Source: Enoplosus armatus (taxonomy: Eukaryota > Chordata > Actinopteri > Centrarchiformes > Enoplosidae). From it: 64,000 nt of DNA. Both the position numbers and the translations under genes were made by a program. Below, piece by piece: positions 11,824-26,305 of this stretch (its first letter is position 1; every line of letters begins with the position of its first letter). The notes under the pieces were generated by a model that did not search any database, was not told the DNA's origin, and saw only the letters and a list, made by a program, of their open reading frames with translations. The stretch is from the NCBI RefSeq assembly GCF_043641665.1, contig NC_092181.1, positions 15,604,463-15,668,462 on the forward strand. The letters run 5' to 3'.

Positions 11824-13730
11824 AGTGACGTTTGACCACATAGTTTTGCTTTTGGTGATTTTCGTGTCATTGGGTCATGTATCGTTTGCAGCTGCTCCTT
11901 CTTCACAAATAGGTAACACATTAGGTATTATTTGTATTAGGTAATACAACACAAACATATAAACCTATTCCTATGCTGTACTTTCCCCCATCACTGCAAT
12001 CTAACTTTCTTATTTCAATGAAATTGGCTTTATTTTCAGTAAATGAGGAGGTCACCCAGACAGAAGCTACGAAAGGATGTTGAGACGACTCGTCTGCCTA
12101 TACTTTCAAATTTAACAATTATTCATTATTCAAGATGTTGCAAATCTCTCAAAAACATATATATATTTAATGAAAATAAAGATTTTCTCTTAATAAAATT
12201 TACTGTAGTATATTTCCAGATGGGTTGTACTACCTGACCAATGCTAATGGCATGCTCTATCAGACTTTCTGTGGTATGAGGCGGCTGGACGCTGGTGGAG
12301 AACATGAGAACAGTGCTTATGGACGGTGCACAGTGGGCAACCGCTGGTCGAGCCTGCAGGGCAACAATGCTGACCTGCCAGATGGAGACGGAACTGGTCC
12401 AACAGAAACACCTTTGCAACAGCAGAGGGCGCCACTTCAGATGATTTTAAACAACTGGACAGTCACAGGAATGCAGTGGTGGAAAGTAACTAAGTACATT
12501 TACTCTTAATTTAAGTATTGTATTTAAGTACAGTTTTGAGGTACATGTACTTTACTTGAATATTTGCATTTTGTTCTACTTGCACTGCATTTCTTCAGCC
12601 ATAATATGGCTGAATATCCAAGGGAGCTTAAACACTGTACAATGTATCCTCGTCCATAACATCTTATGCACACACATTTTGGGATGCCATTTTCGCTGTT
12701 GGAAACAGATAGTTTACAAGCTAAGAGAAAACGTTTTTTTTTTTTTAGAAATCCAAGCTGAAATATATATATATATTTTTTAAGAATGTACAAACAATCA
12801 ATCATACCAGTTAATTAACAAAAACCTAAACATCAAAGATTCAGATCTTCTGCAGATAAATATGAGTGAATTTTAGGTACTGACATGCATTTCTTATTAG
12901 TTACATATTTAAGTGACTCAAAACAACATTCATTTTCAATTAGAAACAACGTAAAGGATGGGGATGAATTAAGAAATCTAGCTTTATGGATATGAAGGTG
13001 AAATAGTTTTTATTCCTCGCCTCCGTCTATGTCACTATGATGGCACTGGTTCAGGAAGAACAGCAGATTTTCAATAGAGCACACACAGAGGAATTAATTG
13101 CTCAAATTGACACACATTTACCATCAACACCGAGTGGACATCCACATAAAACATGGCAAATTTTCCCTTTAAGTAAAGGATCTGAGTGCTTCCTCCGCCA
13201 CTGGAAGGAAAGTTGCACACAAATGTATTCTCTCTCTCTCTCTCTTTCGCATTAGTGGATCTGATATCTGGAGCGGTAAAACAAGATGTTTAAAAATAAC
13301 CTTTGTTACTTTGCTTCAAGCCCCTCCCAACAGCGTGCGAAGGGTTTTAAAACATACAGAGCACACGTAGAGCTATTTAAAATATGATGCATAAATTGTT
13401 AAATATTTAGATCCTGTAAGTGTTCACAACATGACAACTGAAGTTGATGATTGATTGATAATGTTAATCAGAGTTTTTTTTGCAGGTGTAATTGATAACA
13501 TTAAAACAACATTTAGGTGGTCACATTCAGAGCAATAAACTGTGAATGTGCAGCCACGGCTAACTGCTCCGGGGGACACCGAAAATTACACACAGTCTAA
13601 TAACCCTGTTGTTTTGTGTGTTTGTCTCCAGAAGTGTATATTTGACATTTGACTGGGACAGACTGGGCGGATCGCAAGGCTTGAGTGCTTCCAGAGAGAT
13701 GACTGAGGCTGCTGTTTTACTGTTTTAACA
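11824..13730 (+). pseudogene. intelectin pseudogene
   Basis: A decayed copy of the intact intelectin gene downstream. The signal-peptide exon copy (about 11826-11911) has ATG changed to ACG and an early frame disruption. The second exon copy (from about 12040) loses similarity part-way. The fibrinogen-like exon copy (about 12219-12451) has several deletions, including loss of part of [14 protein letters not shown] and one base in DGDGNWSN, and its splice donor is gone. A TIR element follows at 12474-13203. Exons for NPGYYD and QYPVRY are missing. Fragments of the last two exons remain at about 13519-13571 and 13632-13727, with indels. Similarity to the intact gene extends into intronic flanks, so this is a segmental duplicate and not a retrocopy. 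Confidence 0.88.
12474..13203. mobile_element. TIR element inserted in the intelectin pseudogene
   Basis: The left end CAGTGGTGGAAAGTAACTAA and right end TTCCTCCGCCACTG are imperfect inverted repeats (CAGTGGTGGAA versus CAGTGGCGGAGGAA). The left sub-terminal sequence (taagtacatttactc) is a widespread fish repeat start and the right one (aagtaaaggatctgagtgct) its usual end. There is no coding sequence. No clear target-site duplication was found. Confidence 0.75.
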
Positions 13731-14015
13731 TTAAAACAGCAAGTAGCAGATAACAGAAGACCTTTGGGATCATTATGACTCTGTTTTAGTATCATTTCAT
13801 TGAATGTTTTCCTTGTCTGAGTGGTGTTTTGGTAAGTAGTACAATAGATATTGATTAAATATTAATCAATTTGCACTTTGAGCTTTGAGATGTCAACAAA
13901 GACTCATAAACAAAGACATATATAGTTGTGAAGATCAAGAATGGGCCACAACACATCTTACAGCGATCAACACAGGTAGGAAATAGATTTTATATCCCCG
14001 TCCCCAGTGAGCCTA

Positions 14016-14098
14016 TTTTTGTAATACATATGTATTTTGTAATACATATGTATTACAAAAATATGATAAGTTAGTAATGATATGATAAGTTAGTAATG
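14016..14098. repeat. palindrome plus tandem 19-mer
   Basis: A perfect 26-bp palindrome centred on ACATATGT lies at 14035-14060, preceded by a partial copy from 14016. It is followed by two tandem copies of ATATGATAAGTTAGTAATG at 14061-14098. It lies upstream of the intact intelectin gene. Confidence 0.8.
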
Positions 14099-14444
14099 AA
14101 GTGTTGTTCAGTCTTAATGTGATGTCAGAGTTGTGTGGAGGAATGTTTCTGTCTCCACATCTGCTACTTTATATTTCTGAATTATGGAAAAACCTTGATG
14201 CTGGTTCTGAAACCTGACAGAATTTCTTTAATCTCTGGAAAAAAATACGCTTTTTGTCTTCTGAACAGTGTAAAGCTGAAAAGAACATTAACAACATTTA
14301 ACAGCGGGATAATTATTTCAGATTTTGGTAAATAGATTTGTCAGGTTTTAATTACTTTGTAAGATAACATACTCTGTACTAATAGATACAAATATGCATA
14401 TAAAATGTTTAAATGTATTTAATATGTTTTTTTTTTTCACAGAC

Positions 14445-16766
<2,322 letters not shown>

Positions 16767-16980
16767 GAGGATTATTATTATTATTTTTAATTTGAAATTT
16801 ATTTAAACAGGTAATCTCATTGAGACAGGTCGAATCAAGTCAGGTTCATTTGTTACAGAGACCGAGCCTTGTGTTTCTGCTTGTGTCATTGGCCATAAAG
16901 AACAAACCAGATATTACAGTAAACATTCATTTGTAATTAAGCTGCACTCCAGCAGATGGCGTTATTGAACTGCATATTCC

Positions 16981-16986
16981 AATAAA
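16981..16986 (+). promoter_or_regulatory. poly(A) signal of intelectin
   Basis: AATAAA about 215 bp after the intelectin stop codon is the first canonical signal downstream. Confidence 0.65.
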
Positions 16987-17026
16987 ACTTTTGACTTGTT
17001 GGATGGGTTTTCATGGTGGTTTATTG

Positions 17027-17160
17027 GGCATTGTTATGCCTTCATTACAGACAGTAGAGAGATGACAGGAAATGAGAGAGAGCAACACTGGTCCCCGGAC
17101 AGACATGAACTGCGGATGTTGGAGTTCATGGTCGGCATCTTAACCTCTGACCTACCTCTT
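17027..17160. repeat. interspersed fish repeat fragment
   Basis: The segment with cagacagtagagagatgaca, ctggtccccggacagacatg and gtcggcatcttaacctctga follows the order of a short repeat commonly seen in teleost genomes. It is non-coding. Confidence 0.5.
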
Positions 17161-17599
17161 GTTGGAGGGTGTTTGAGTTGCAAGTGTCTTTGTCTCCTGT
17201 ATGTGTGTTTGCAGCTGCTCAAAGCCACTAGCTTTTGCATCCTCTCCGTCCAATGAGATGCTCTTTCAGAACCCTCGACTGAGGATCGTGTCATCCAAGT
17301 TCGGTATGATGAGGTTTCCACTCGGACCAATGACGTTTTTATTATCGTTGTACATTTTTTTTCCAATGATAGTCTATTTTTTTAAATGCTTCTAAATATG
17401 GTATGTATTTAGTGGCCCATGATGGTCTAAATACAGTTCTAGAGGCTTTTCCAACCTAACAGCGCAAATGACTTTCTCTTAAAAATAGTAAATTTGTATA
17501 ATTTAAAGGCAAAAATAGGATATATAAAAGTATAGTCTGTTTTTAAGACATTAGTGTTAGCACAAAATATCATCACTTGCCACCTGTAATACAAAAGCA

Positions 17600-18180
17600 T
17601 TAAAGGAGAAGGCTGGTCGGTTCTTTTTCTATATATTTTTATTGTCTACAAATCCCATGAAAAGATCAAAACCGACAATGCATTCTTCCCTACCATGTCT
17701 GTGGCTCTCAGCACCAAGTCGATTTGTTCAAACTGAAGATGTACATCTTTAAAAACGGGTCACAAATGTATAGTTTCATTCATAAATCAGGGCAAAATCA
17801 TTTATAAAATGAAATGAAACAGCTGGACACTGTAGTTTTTAGGAAATGTTACTCAAACAGGACCATTTCTTGGGGATTTCCAGCTGCGGATTAATACACA
17901 CTTGGTATGCCAGCGAGTGTATACAGCAGCAGGACGGTGTATGTGGGATTAACTCAAGATAAACTACAGTGGCCATGTTCATCATAACACGTCACTCTTA
18001 GTGTGGGCCTTACTGGCGTGTTAATAAATTGGTTTTGGACTGACGGAAGTCTGTGACACAGAAGAATAAACTATATCGCAACACAGACAGAACTGGAAAC
18101 AATTCATTGTTGATTTTGTTCTTTTCATGGGATTTGTGGACATAAGAAACATAGAATATCACCAGTCCTATCTTTAATAT
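17600..18180. mobile_element. TIR element, copy 1
   Basis: The left arm contains ACAAATCCCATGAAAAGA (about 17649-17666). The right arm (about 18119-18138) contains TCTTTTCATGGGATTTGTGG, its reverse complement. Outer ends also mirror: aaggagaaggctgg on the left, ccagtcctatcttt on the right. There is no coding capacity. A shorter relative lies at about 27075-27390. Confidence 0.7.
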
Positions 18181-20087
18181 AATGGGACTAGACTACACCC
18201 GTAGAAACTCCTCAGAAATACTAAGGGAGTGGGGAGGAGCATCTGAGATCAGGAGTTAAAATGTCGCAGAAGTTTTAATGTTTAACTAGAGAATGAGGAT
18301 GAAGACAGATATCGCACAGTCCCTGCTGTATTCTCCATTGTATGCACAGTATCTTTAAATAGTAAGGGAAGATTACTGTACACATTATTGTGCTTTAATA
18401 ATAATTGTCTTCAGTATGTCGAGGGGGAACATCTCTGACTTGGACCTCTTAGTGCGACAAAAAAAGGAAAAGGTGAGGAGTGTGAGGTAAATATTGTGTT
18501 TAATAAACAAACATCAGTCAGGGAACTGACATTAGTCTGGGGATGGAGAACGGGGGGGAATATAAAGCACAATGCACATGTGTAGAGGTGGGGGGGACAT
18601 ATTTATCTGTTACACAAGGTGCCCCCGTACAGTAGGAGCAGGAAGTTCTATATAACATACAGATCAGGATCCAAGTCTACGGTACAAAAACTTAGCAGCA
18701 ACATGTTAACGTCGGAGACCAAGGGGCTAACAAAGTAGTTTCATTTAGAAAAAGTCACAGTATTCTTTAAGCATAAATTTGTTAAAAAGGTAAAAACAGT
18801 TCTAAGCATCCTCTAGGGTCAATGCTACTCACAAGATTTGTGTGTGAAATACATAGGTAGGGAAATTATCTATACATTTATACTCTAATATAAAGACCTT
18901 CTGGTAATGGCACAGTACAAACTCTCAGGAAACGCGACAAAAATATACAATGTCTTCACGTCACATTTGCAGATTAAAATGTAACTAAGGTCTCTGGCAA
19001 GCACAATAGTTTCAGTGATCAAAAAAAACAACTTCTCTTCAACCAAAATAAAGGACACCATTTTGTTAGTTCAGCTATCTTGACAGATTATGTCTTTTTT
19101 AATACAAAAATAAGGACAAATATAAATTAATATATATTAAAAGAATCAGATTGATACATAGGGGATCTACTGAATAAGTACAGGTATTTATGATACAATA
19201 AATACTTGTCATTCATGACTGGGGGTAGATAAACAGAGAGTAGTGTATTTAACCTGGCAGGTAATATGTATAACTTCTACAGGTGAGAGCATTTGTACGT
19301 GTGTGTGTGTGTGTGTGTGTGTGAGTGTGTTGTTCAGTAGCTGTAAAAAATACCACAAGTTTGAGCACAGCTGTGTGGAGGATCGTGCACACAGTCTCAG
19401 AGGGTTCAGGAGGTCTGTTAAGGGGGACCTCAGACTACAGTGGTGGTTTCTTGTGTTGTAGGGGGTTATCACTGCCCTCCTTCTCCCATGCCTTAATGCA
19501 GCGCCTCCTAGTGGTGAGCCTGTGGTACTACCAGTTAAGGTTACTCCTAAAACACACAACTCACAGACAGGAAGCAGGAAGTCTACAGGAGGCGGTCAGC
19601 CGTCAGTGACCGGTCCGTCCTCCAGGGAAGAGACAGTGTGGCACACCATTGGAGTCATCATGACCAACGAAAAGAAGTAGATGTAAGGAAAAAGTCAACT
19701 CTTGTGTTTTTTGTTTTTTTTGTCTTTTTCTCCACTTCATAATAAAAAATAAGTCTGTTTTTGTACTTTACAATACAATTCAACATCCCCACCGAGGAAG
19801 CATCAATCATCAGTCCCGCACTGACAAGAAAAGAAACTCTGTTTTAGTTGTTTCTCTTGTGTTTTTTTTTTTTTGCCTTTTTTAAGGGTTTTTAAAAAAA
19901 AAAAACAGGGTTGGTGGGGTGGGGTGGGGGGACTGTGGGTGGAGGGCGAAGGGTTTTCTCAGGAGGAATCGGACCTTGGACAAGAGGGTTGGGGATCAAG
20001 TAAGGCGGGCAGGAACATAAAACATATCTGGAGGGGAGGAAATCTGCCGAGGGTGTTGTCTCTTTTTTCTTTTTTTTTTTCTCTTTT
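18181..20087 (-). other. slit2: slit2 3' UTR and spacer to intelectin
   Basis: This follows the slit2 stop in transcript direction. It holds a (GT)n tract near 19299-19324, homopolymer runs near 19861-19908 and a G-rich patch near 19915-19950. Minus-strand ATTAAA candidates occur near 18275, 18394 and 18500, but the poly(A) site is not determined. Intelectin and slit2 are convergent. Confidence 0.45.
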
Positions 20088-20344
20088 TTATGAGGAACAC
20101 TTTGTACAGCCGCACTTGACCACTTTCTCCACTTCCTGGACAAAAGAAGAGCCGTCAGTGCACTGGAAGGTGTATTTCCTGCGTTTGCTGCGGAGGGGGG
20201 TGCAGCAGGTGCCCTGTCCTTCTGCTCCCCCCGGGCAGCTGCCCCGACACTCTAGACGGGAGACCTTCTCCTGGGTTTGGCACGCCGCGTAGCCTTGCTG
20301 TCTCTGGTAGACATCTCGGACCCGTTCCCCTCGGCAGGCCACCT
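20088..20344 (-). CDS. slit2: slit2 last exon: C-terminal cystine knot
   Basis: It encodes [38 protein letters not shown] and the C-terminal [20 protein letters not shown] with [12 protein letters not shown], then TAA. This tail distinguishes slit2 from other Slits as I recall them. There are four or so extra residues (AEGQGT region) before CC relative to human. Confidence 0.96.
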
Positions 20345-21250
20345 CTGCAGGCATGAAGAGGGAACAGAAGGATTACAAGTTATCCACACTTTTAACTTGT
20401 TTGAAGCGACAACGTCACAATGACAAAAGGGATCTTAAGGGCGAAGACAAGTAAACAAAAACATGTCAGTGGACAGGAGAGAGGACAAGAAGAGGACAGT
20501 AAAATGGGACACCATGAAGGATGACACACTGCGAGAATCCCATGCTATAAACAAGCAAAAAAGTGTTCCTTGTATCAAATAAAAAAAAAAATATGCCAAT
20601 GGGATACAACTTCATGAGGTTTGTGAAACTAAGATAACAATCAGGCCTCTACAAAACCTGGTCAAAAAGACAAACCATGAAACTTGTCAAATTAAAAATA
20701 TTGGTTCCTGAAGCGAAATAATTAATTGAGCAAAATGTTAAGAGTTAGAGTTAATAAGACATGAATTCTTTACACGTGGATTTCTGCTTCTTTATGTACT
20801 ATATATATATATATATTGGCATATAACCATGCAGTCAACTTTTCAGTTAAAAGATAGATTGTATATCTTACTAAGAAAAATCAAGACCAGTTACCTTTAA
20901 AAGAGTTTGATACTCTAATGCATATGTTTTTAAAAAAAGATTTTATGACTTTCTTGAATTGGCAAATTGCTGTGCATAATTTGAAGGATGAAAATCAAAA
21001 GCAAACTACTACTAGCTGAATGTTGCATGAGGTGAAAACAAGGTGAAGAAGGCGTCGTGTGGTGGATGTATTTTGGGTTGCATTGGAGAGGAAAAAAAGA
21101 GGCCGACAGTAAGATGCGACCAGGCAGTCTCACCTGAGTAACCCCCCGCGAGGGATTAAGAGGAAGCTCAGGAGATGCTGAGTTGAAAAGGCAACGGGGT
21201 TGGAAGCGTTAATGCAGAGACACTAAACACTGTTAGACACGCGTGCGTGT

Positions 21251-21299
<49 letters not shown>

Positions 21300-23247
21300 T
21301 AAGATACTACTGATGAGACAGTAACAGACAGAGAAGCACAAGCTTAGAAGAGGCTCATGCTTTAGATTCAAAAGCTTGAACAGCATTAGATATTATATTT
21401 AGAAGAACGCGAGAAGTCAGTTTGCTGTAAACACAGGTAATAATTTATACACACTGGCACATCCAACATATATGCGTCTATGTTTTTCTCACCTCTGTCG
21501 CACGCCTCTCCTGTATATCCGCTGTTACACTCGCAGTATGCCTTGCCCAGGCCCGACACTCTACATTTGCCATGTTTACAGCGAGACAGGCTGCAGGGGT
21601 TAGCTGCATCCTGGTCCTGCTCATCACAGAGAACGCCAGCAAAACCAGGCTGGCAGCGACAGGAGTAGGAGTAGGAGTTGATTGGGAGGCAGGTACCATG
21701 GATACACCTGAGGATGGAGGAGGGAGAGACAGGAAAGATAAAGATGTGGACAGACATACACATCTTCCAGCTAAGTCCCTTTTTGGATCCAAAGGTCTGA
21801 TATAACCCGATGCTCACTGTGATTTTAACTCATACCAATAATCTCCCAAACACCAACACATACACAAAGTGGCACAATGAACACTCACTTGTTGCCGTCA
21901 CAGGGGTTGTTGACTTGCTGGTCACACACTGTTCCTGTCCAGCCCGGGTGGCAGGTGCAGGTGAAGCCGCGATGCCCTGTTGGGTGGCAGTCACCCTGGA
22001 CGCAGGCGCCTCTCTGGCAGGGCTGGCAGCCTGGCTCCACCCCATGGCCCAGCCACTGTCTGGTGGTGCTCTGTGCAGTCCCAGAGCCCGGAGCCCCTGG
22101 CCCCAGCCCGGCCCCCAGGTCCTGGAGCTTCCCGTTGATGTACAGGTTACGGAGGCAGCCATGGAAGCTGGTGCCGTTGCGTCCGCCTGAACTATGCTGC
22201 AGAGACGAGAGACCCCCGGAGGCTGAGGCACGTTCTGGCATACCTGGAGGAAGAAAGGCGTGAAATCAAAGTCAAATCAAATGTTCTTTCTACAGCGGCT
22301 TTCGTGCAAGATTGCAATGTGTGTTTTGCAAAGAAACACAAAGTGGTAAAAGGTCACATAAGAGGATAGATGAGAAGACAATGGATTAAATAGTGAAACT
22401 AGTGTTACTCGTTATTTGAATACTGAGCAAAAAATGTTTTTAGAATCTTTAAAAAGTTTGTAATTTAGAAAATGACAGCTGTTGGGACGCCTCTTTCCTC
22501 TGGCAGGATGTTGTGCAGGTGAAGACCACTGACAAGGTTTAGTTCTGGCTTTGGAACAACTAAAATGTCCATGCCAGAGGATCAGACGTGACACATGCTA
22601 AAAAACCTGTCATATATATACATATATTCGAGCCCACTGACATTAATTAATCTGCTGTAAACCAACAAGTGAAAGAATTTAAAACGTGTGCTCTCCTTCT
22701 GGTCTCAGACAGAACATGTACTGCAGTGTTTGGAGCAATCTGCAGTCTATCTTTTTCTTGGGTGCTCCACTAAAGAGAGCAGTAATCAAGCCAGCCAGTG
22801 ATAAAAGGATGCATTAGCTTCTCAGTACCTTTCCGTGAGACAAATGGCTGTGCTTTGGCAAAACTCCTAAAACGAATTAAAGGTACTTTCAGGATAAAAA
22901 TGCACATCAAGGTTACTTGTGGTCTGATGTTTTGTGCCAGGTATTTTAAGTTAGTCTATCTGGACCTTTTTATTACTTTAGTATCTGCAGGATACTGTGT
23001 GACTATCAATGCACATCAAGACAAATCTGAGGAGGTGCCATTAAAAATCTTCCTTATGTCCCTTTATTATGATATATTTATTACACAAAACCAACAATGT
23101 GATTCAGGTCATTATTCAAAAATAATATATCAAAAATAACGCAAATAGTGTATTCTTTTTTTTTTTTTTACTTTAAAGCATTAAGAAATAAGCCAGTTAA
23201 CCTCTTTGACCTGCAGTGGAACAATGAAGTATCTACCATGCATAATT

Positions 23248-23286
<39 letters not shown>

Positions 23287-26012
23287 TACCCGGGTCCTTA
23301 CCTCCGAGGTAAAGCGGAGAGTCTATGTTGAGTGTGGACTGTTTGCTGATGGAGTTGATGGATTTGGGTGGCCCGCCGTCGATGGACAGAGACAAAGTCT
23401 GGTCTGATGCTACCAACTCCACCGCATGGAAGCTACCATCATTCACTGTCTCCACACTGAGAGAGAGAGAGGACAGAGAGATTCGGTCTGAACATTTGTA
23501 TCATCCATCATGCCAAAGTGGCATCACTGAGTGTGTGGACATTTCTGCTTGCGTGTGCACGTACCTGTATATAGCAGAAGGAGGGTACGATCCGGTATCG
23601 TAGCTGACCCTGAGGCGTCCCCTGTACAGCTCCATGGCAATGTGATCATTGTCCCCTTTATACAACAACACGCCACTGTCCTCATCTGTAGCAATCTGAA
23701 AACACAGCGGGATGTTCATGTAAATGACCTTATGTAAGTAAAAGTGCCAATACAGCAATGTAAAACTACTCCCATTACAAGCTAAATTCCTGCATTCAAA
23801 CTCCTACTTAAGAAAATCAAGCATCATCAGCAAAATGTACTTAGGTTACCTGTAATAACTGATTTTTTTTTGGCCACTTGGGGGCAGCAGAAACAAGCTG
23901 TTTCACAACATGTCATCTCATTATCTCATTATGTCCAAATCAAGTCCAGTATCTACTCTGTTTGGTTGGTTTTTAGAGCTTTTTTTCCCTCTGAAAACAA
24001 TGCAGTGAGAGTGAAACAGAATAGTAAAGTTGGCCGAACATCTAAACAATGAGCCGAAAGTGAAGCTGTGAAGCTCCCACCTGCAGGCTGATGTTGGTCT
24101 CCGGCGAGAGGAGACTGGAGGGAAGTTGCAGGTAGGACTCGCGGTTGACAAAGTTGACGCTGACGAGCGTCTCACAGCGCTCGCCCTCGTAGCCTTGGAG
24201 ACACTGGCAGCGGGGGTCCGTTCCCATGACAACGCATTGCGCCCCGTTGAGGCACTCGTGGTTGTCACAGGGGCTGGTGCGAGGAAGGACCATCGGGGGA
24301 GAGAACTCGCAGAATAACCCGCTGCAACACACACACAGTCACACACACTTTGAACACAGCAGGCAAAAACACCAACGTACTCCTAATTACAGTTAAAAAT
24401 GATCCTAACAACCTTTTTTTCCTATTAATTGCAGTGTGCTTTTACAATTAACCTCTAGAGACTTAAAAGTTACTTAAAACGTACACTGTGTGAGTGTGAA
24501 CATTCAAAAATTGTCAAATTGAGGTGTTTATTGGTGCTTTCAACGGCATTTCAATATCTGAGATTTGAGAATTAACAGCGAATAGATGGATAGATCGATA
24601 GATAGTAATTATTGATAATGAACACAAGGGGGAGCCCCTCTCCACCACACACTGCAAATACATGCACACTTAGCACGGTGGGAGAAGCCATGTTTTTTTT
24701 TTGGCAAACAGAAAAAAGACAACTGAATTTTTTTGCCATATTAAAGACAATGGTCAACCAAACTTTGACACTTCCGTTTGGAAAAAGTCATAATTATATT
24801 TAAATCAATTTAGATCTGTTAGAAATTATTTTAAAAGAGCGGCAAGTCAGCAATGCAACTAACTTAACGTGTACTGCACAATACTACTATAGACACTGTT
24901 GGTCAAGAGAATAGCACTGATATGATCGACATGTGTGAGTTCCTGCTGGGACGTGTTCCGCACCTGTATCCCTCTGGACAGACGCAGGTGTATCCGTTGA
25001 CGGCGTCGATGCACTGACCTCCGTTCTGACACTTGTTCTCTTCACAGTCGTCATAGTCCAGATCACAGTGCTCACCTACATAGCCTGGAGTGCACTCACA
25101 CCTAAAATGTACACACACACACACACACACACAGACAGAACACTTGTTCATATTGAACTTTAATCCTCAGATGTTCTTGGTTGAACATACATATATCTGC
25201 CTGTGGAGACAATCTGGAGGGTGTACAAATACATAGTAATAACATACACACACACACACACACACACACAATCGTGATCTTAACCAGGTTCTATAATACA
25301 GAAAGAAAAGTAGAATCCAGATAAGAAAAGCTAAGTGTAAGGTTTCAAGATTAAGAGCACCTTCCAGACATCATGTATCAAAGTCTAAACTTACTATACA
25401 GCTGAGCAACAGAGCACACACACACACACACACACACACAGGGAGGCACAGGCACACTACGCTGACCCCGGTACACATCACGAGGAAACCTTATGAGGGA
25501 GCCCAAATCACACCTCTCCTCCACACACACAGTCGTGTTTCCATCACTTCAGAGGACATTACATTGACTTACATTCATTTCCTGTAGAGTTATCCTAACC
25601 ATAACCATAACCACTACTTGCCTAACCCTACTGTAACCCTAACCTTAACCTAATCTGAAACCTTTACCCTAAAATTGAATGGTTACAGTGCTTGTGTATG
25701 TGGATTTATGTCCCCACAACATGAGTAATACATGTCCTCATACACACACACACTGCTTATCTTTGCAGAGAAACAACTGCTGCTCATTTATTTCAGTGAG
25801 AGAAATGTTAGTACTCAAACAAGAAATCACTGCTGACTCCACCAACTCTGCATATGTGCAGAGTGCATGAGTGTCTGCATGTGTGTGTGTATGTGTGTGC
25901 GTATTCCACTCACTTGTATCCCTGAGGGGTCAAAATGCACTTTGAGTCATGCTGACATGGGTTCAGTTCTGGAGCGCAGAAATCCAGTTTCTCCTCACAT
26001 AGCTCCCCTAGG

Positions 26013-26052
<40 letters not shown>

Positions 26053-26250
26053 TCATTTCAACACCTTTTCAATACTTTGCATAAAATTAACAAAAAAATA
26101 CATAAATAATGTGAAATTATAATATAAAACACCTCAATATTTTCCAACTCCCTCTCAGTGTGTTTCTGCGTGTGCATCTCAGTATGATTGAGCATCTGTG
26201 TGTGTGTGTATATACGCAGTACTGTGTGTATCTGTACAGCATGCACAGAA

Positions 26251-26305
<55 letters not shown>

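Noticed and set aside
25598..25650. CCCTAACC-type units suggesting an interstitial telomere
   Set aside because: Units are irregular and belong to a dispersed fish repeat context.
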